This document shows positions 16,093 through 17,330 of a stretch of DNA of 17,330 bases, in pieces (within the stretch, counting starts at the first letter, position 1; every line of letters begins with the position of its first letter). The notes under the pieces are model-generated. The model saw only the letters and a program-made list of their open reading frames with translations. It had not been told where the DNA came from and did not search any database. A program made the translations under genes and the position numbers. The DNA lies in NCBI GenBank assembly GCA_023388515.1, contig JAEWGD010000045.1, positions 1 through 17,330 on the forward strand, given 5' to 3'. The DNA is from Bacillota bacterium. GTDB lineage: Bacteria > Bacillota > Clostridia > Oscillospirales > Ruminococcaceae.

Positions 16093-16622
16093 GTGAAATT
16101 ATTAATGCTATGAATGCAGAAAAAAACAGACAAGTTTCTAACGAGGAATTGTTGAAGTTAACTAAGCAGGCTTTTAATAATGATGAGGTAGTCGAGTTTT
16201 TATCTGGGGGAAATGGATATGCTTGTCCGTTAAATCGATTTGTTCCTGCTAATGTTCCGACTGATTTTGGTAGGATTATAAATTTAGGTATATATAAGTT
16301 TTATGATGAAACTAAAAATGAGGAAATTGTAAGTAAATTTAAAGAGGCAATATTGTATCTTCTTGATGGTGATGCTGTTCAAGTTTGGATAGCCTACTCA
16401 ATATGTTGGAACCTCATTTATAAGAAAAATAATAATAAACCAACTATAATTATTTCCGATGATAAGTTTTGGGAAAAGGTTAAATCTTTGGTATTAGAAA
16501 ACGAAGAGAAATTGAGTATATGTAATGAATGGCAAGGGATTAATCAAAAATATGGCCTGTGGAGTGATATTATACGAATGGATAAAAATTTATTAGATAG
16601 TGGAAAGGGTATAATATTATGA
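16089..16622 (+). CDS. hypothetical protein, candidate immunity-like partner
   Basis: I do not recognise a family. The 177-residue protein is soluble, rich in Lys, Glu, Asn and Ile, and has no signal peptide or membrane helix. It appears mostly helical, with a central segment WIAYSICWNLIY (about 99-110). The start has GAGGTGG eight bases upstream and overlaps the stop of the 13-codon ORF; its stop overlaps the next start as ATGA (16619-16622), so the three are one translationally coupled unit. A small acidic/helical protein tightly coupled to a larger secreted-looking or toxin-like protein, beside a duplicated fragment of that protein, fits an immunity gene. That is inference from layout, and in most toxin loci the toxin comes first. 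Confidence 0.7.
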   Translation: MSEIINAMNAEKNRQVSNEELLKLTKQAFNNDEVVEFLSGGNGYACPLNRFVPANVPTDFGRIINLGIYKFYDETKNEEIVSKFKEAILYLLDGDAVQVWIAYSICWNLIYKKNNNKPTIIISDDKFWEKVKSLVLENEEKLSICNEWQGINQKYGLWSDIIRMDKNLLDSGKGIIL

Positions 16623-17330
16623 GTAATGACATGTTAGAGAATGGTGCGTCTTATCTTATTTCTGAAGAAGGATATAATCAGTATATTAAAGGAAGTGATG
16701 TAACACTTGGAAGACCTACAGGCAGTGATACTGTTGTTTGGGTTTCTCCAAATGATAGTATTAATGAGGTGTTAATTAAATCGAACGGTGACCCTAGAAT
16801 TATGGAGGAATTATTAGGCTTAGATGAATTTTCGTTAGGAGATAATCCTGTTAGAATTGATATTGATAACACTAATGGGCTTGATATTCGTATACCTGAT
16901 GCCTCAACACCAGGTGCTAATCCTAATTATGTCCCTGGTGGAAGTACCAGTGGCGGTATACCTGAAAGAGTTATCTATAATTGTCCAAACCCAGATGTTT
17001 ACTCTGATATTGGAAGAATTGGAAATACAGACTCAATCAATGGGATCCCTACTGAACAATTAAGTTTTTTATATAGAGAATTAGGCTCAGATTCTACAGC
17101 ACTTGATAATGTACTAAGTACTGTACATGCAGCTGGTGTAGACAACACCAATGCCAACTTTTTGGACAATGTAATAGTCGGACTTGACGTTGATGGTAAA
17201 ATTACGAACATTGACGTTTCGGGTACGGGCAGTCTTGATGACATTCCAAATTCGTTAACTGCTACGGACTTTAGGAAAGCAAAAGAAATTCCAGATGATA
17301 TGATGCGTGCAATATACCCAGATTTCGATT
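16619..17330 (+). CDS. hypothetical protein, possibly toxin-like, incomplete at window edge
   Basis: The frame opens at the ATG overlapping the previous stop and is still open at the end of the window (at least 237 residues). The visible part has a soluble N-terminal region (MSNDMLENGASYLISEEGY), a Gly/Pro-rich motif GANPNYVPGGSTSGGIPE (about 100-117) and the domain duplicated at 15696-16031 (about 142-205, ending DGKITNIDVSG). It continues with SLDDIPNSLTATDFRKAKEI. The GAN..(Y/F)VPGG.TSGG.PE pattern reminds me of C-terminal segments in polymorphic toxins, but I cannot name a family or a catalytic residue. There is no signal peptide. Function should be left open. Confidence 0.7.
   Translation, partial: MSNDMLENGASYLISEEGYNQYIKGSDVTLGRPTGSDTVVWVSPNDSINEVLIKSNGDPRIMEELLGLDEFSLGDNPVRIDIDNTNGLDIRIPDASTPGANPNYVPGGSTSGGIPERVIYNCPNPDVYSDIGRIGNTDSINGIPTEQLSFLYRELGSDSTALDNVLSTVHAAGVDNTNANFLDNVIVGLDVDGKITNIDVSGTGSLDDIPNSLTATDFRKAKEIPDDMMRAIYPDFD

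Noticed and set aside
1..17330. CRISPR arrays, tRNA or rRNA genes, riboswitches
   Set aside because: No regularly spaced repeats, cloverleaf sequences, rRNA segments or known riboswitch cores were seen on either strand.

Overview
This 17.3 kb window looks like an accessory region of a low-GC, plant-fibre-degrading Clostridia member, most likely a cellulosome-forming Ruminococcus-like bacterium. The grounds are three secreted pectin-degrading enzymes with C-terminal type I dockerins, strong GGAGG-type ribosome binding sites, Gram-positive signal peptides, and a 44-residue protein of a kind I associate with Clostridia. Species cannot be fixed from sequence alone.

Left part (about 1-10,500, all genes on the minus strand): a pectin utilisation cluster. 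In transcription order it holds a sigma-70/ECF-type sigma factor (8954-10501), a pectate lyase (6599-8752), a second pectate lyase (3431-6427) and a rhamnogalacturonan lyase (468-3413), ending in a clear intrinsic terminator (327-368). All four proteins carry copies of one ~140-residue module (five copies in total). In the enzymes it sits just before the dockerin. In the sigma factor it is the C-terminal domain, placed outside the cell by one transmembrane helix and a Ser/Thr-rich linker. The simplest reading is a one-protein transmembrane sigma factor that samples pectin outside with the module its target enzymes use, and switches on the cluster. I regard this as the most novel element here.

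Middle (about 10,500-11,500): an intergenic region with a long hairpin, then a 5'-truncated IS1-family transposase (plus strand). A second, more decayed piece of a related IS1 transposase lies between the two pectate lyase genes.

Right of that (11,534-14,655, minus strand): a two-gene operon matching the Hachiman anti-phage system, hamA (DUF1837, PD-(D/E)XK nuclease-like) and hamB (superfamily 2 helicase), overlapping by one base. Upstream lie a 44-codon gene with its own terminator and a fragment resembling the C-terminus of a serine recombinase.

Right end (about 15,700-17,330, plus strand): a decayed copy of a domain, a 13-codon ORF, a 177-residue protein and a larger protein running off the window. 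The last three overlap by ATGA. The decayed copy and the last protein share a ~65-residue domain. The layout resembles a toxin/immunity locus with an orphan toxin fragment, but I cannot assign a family.
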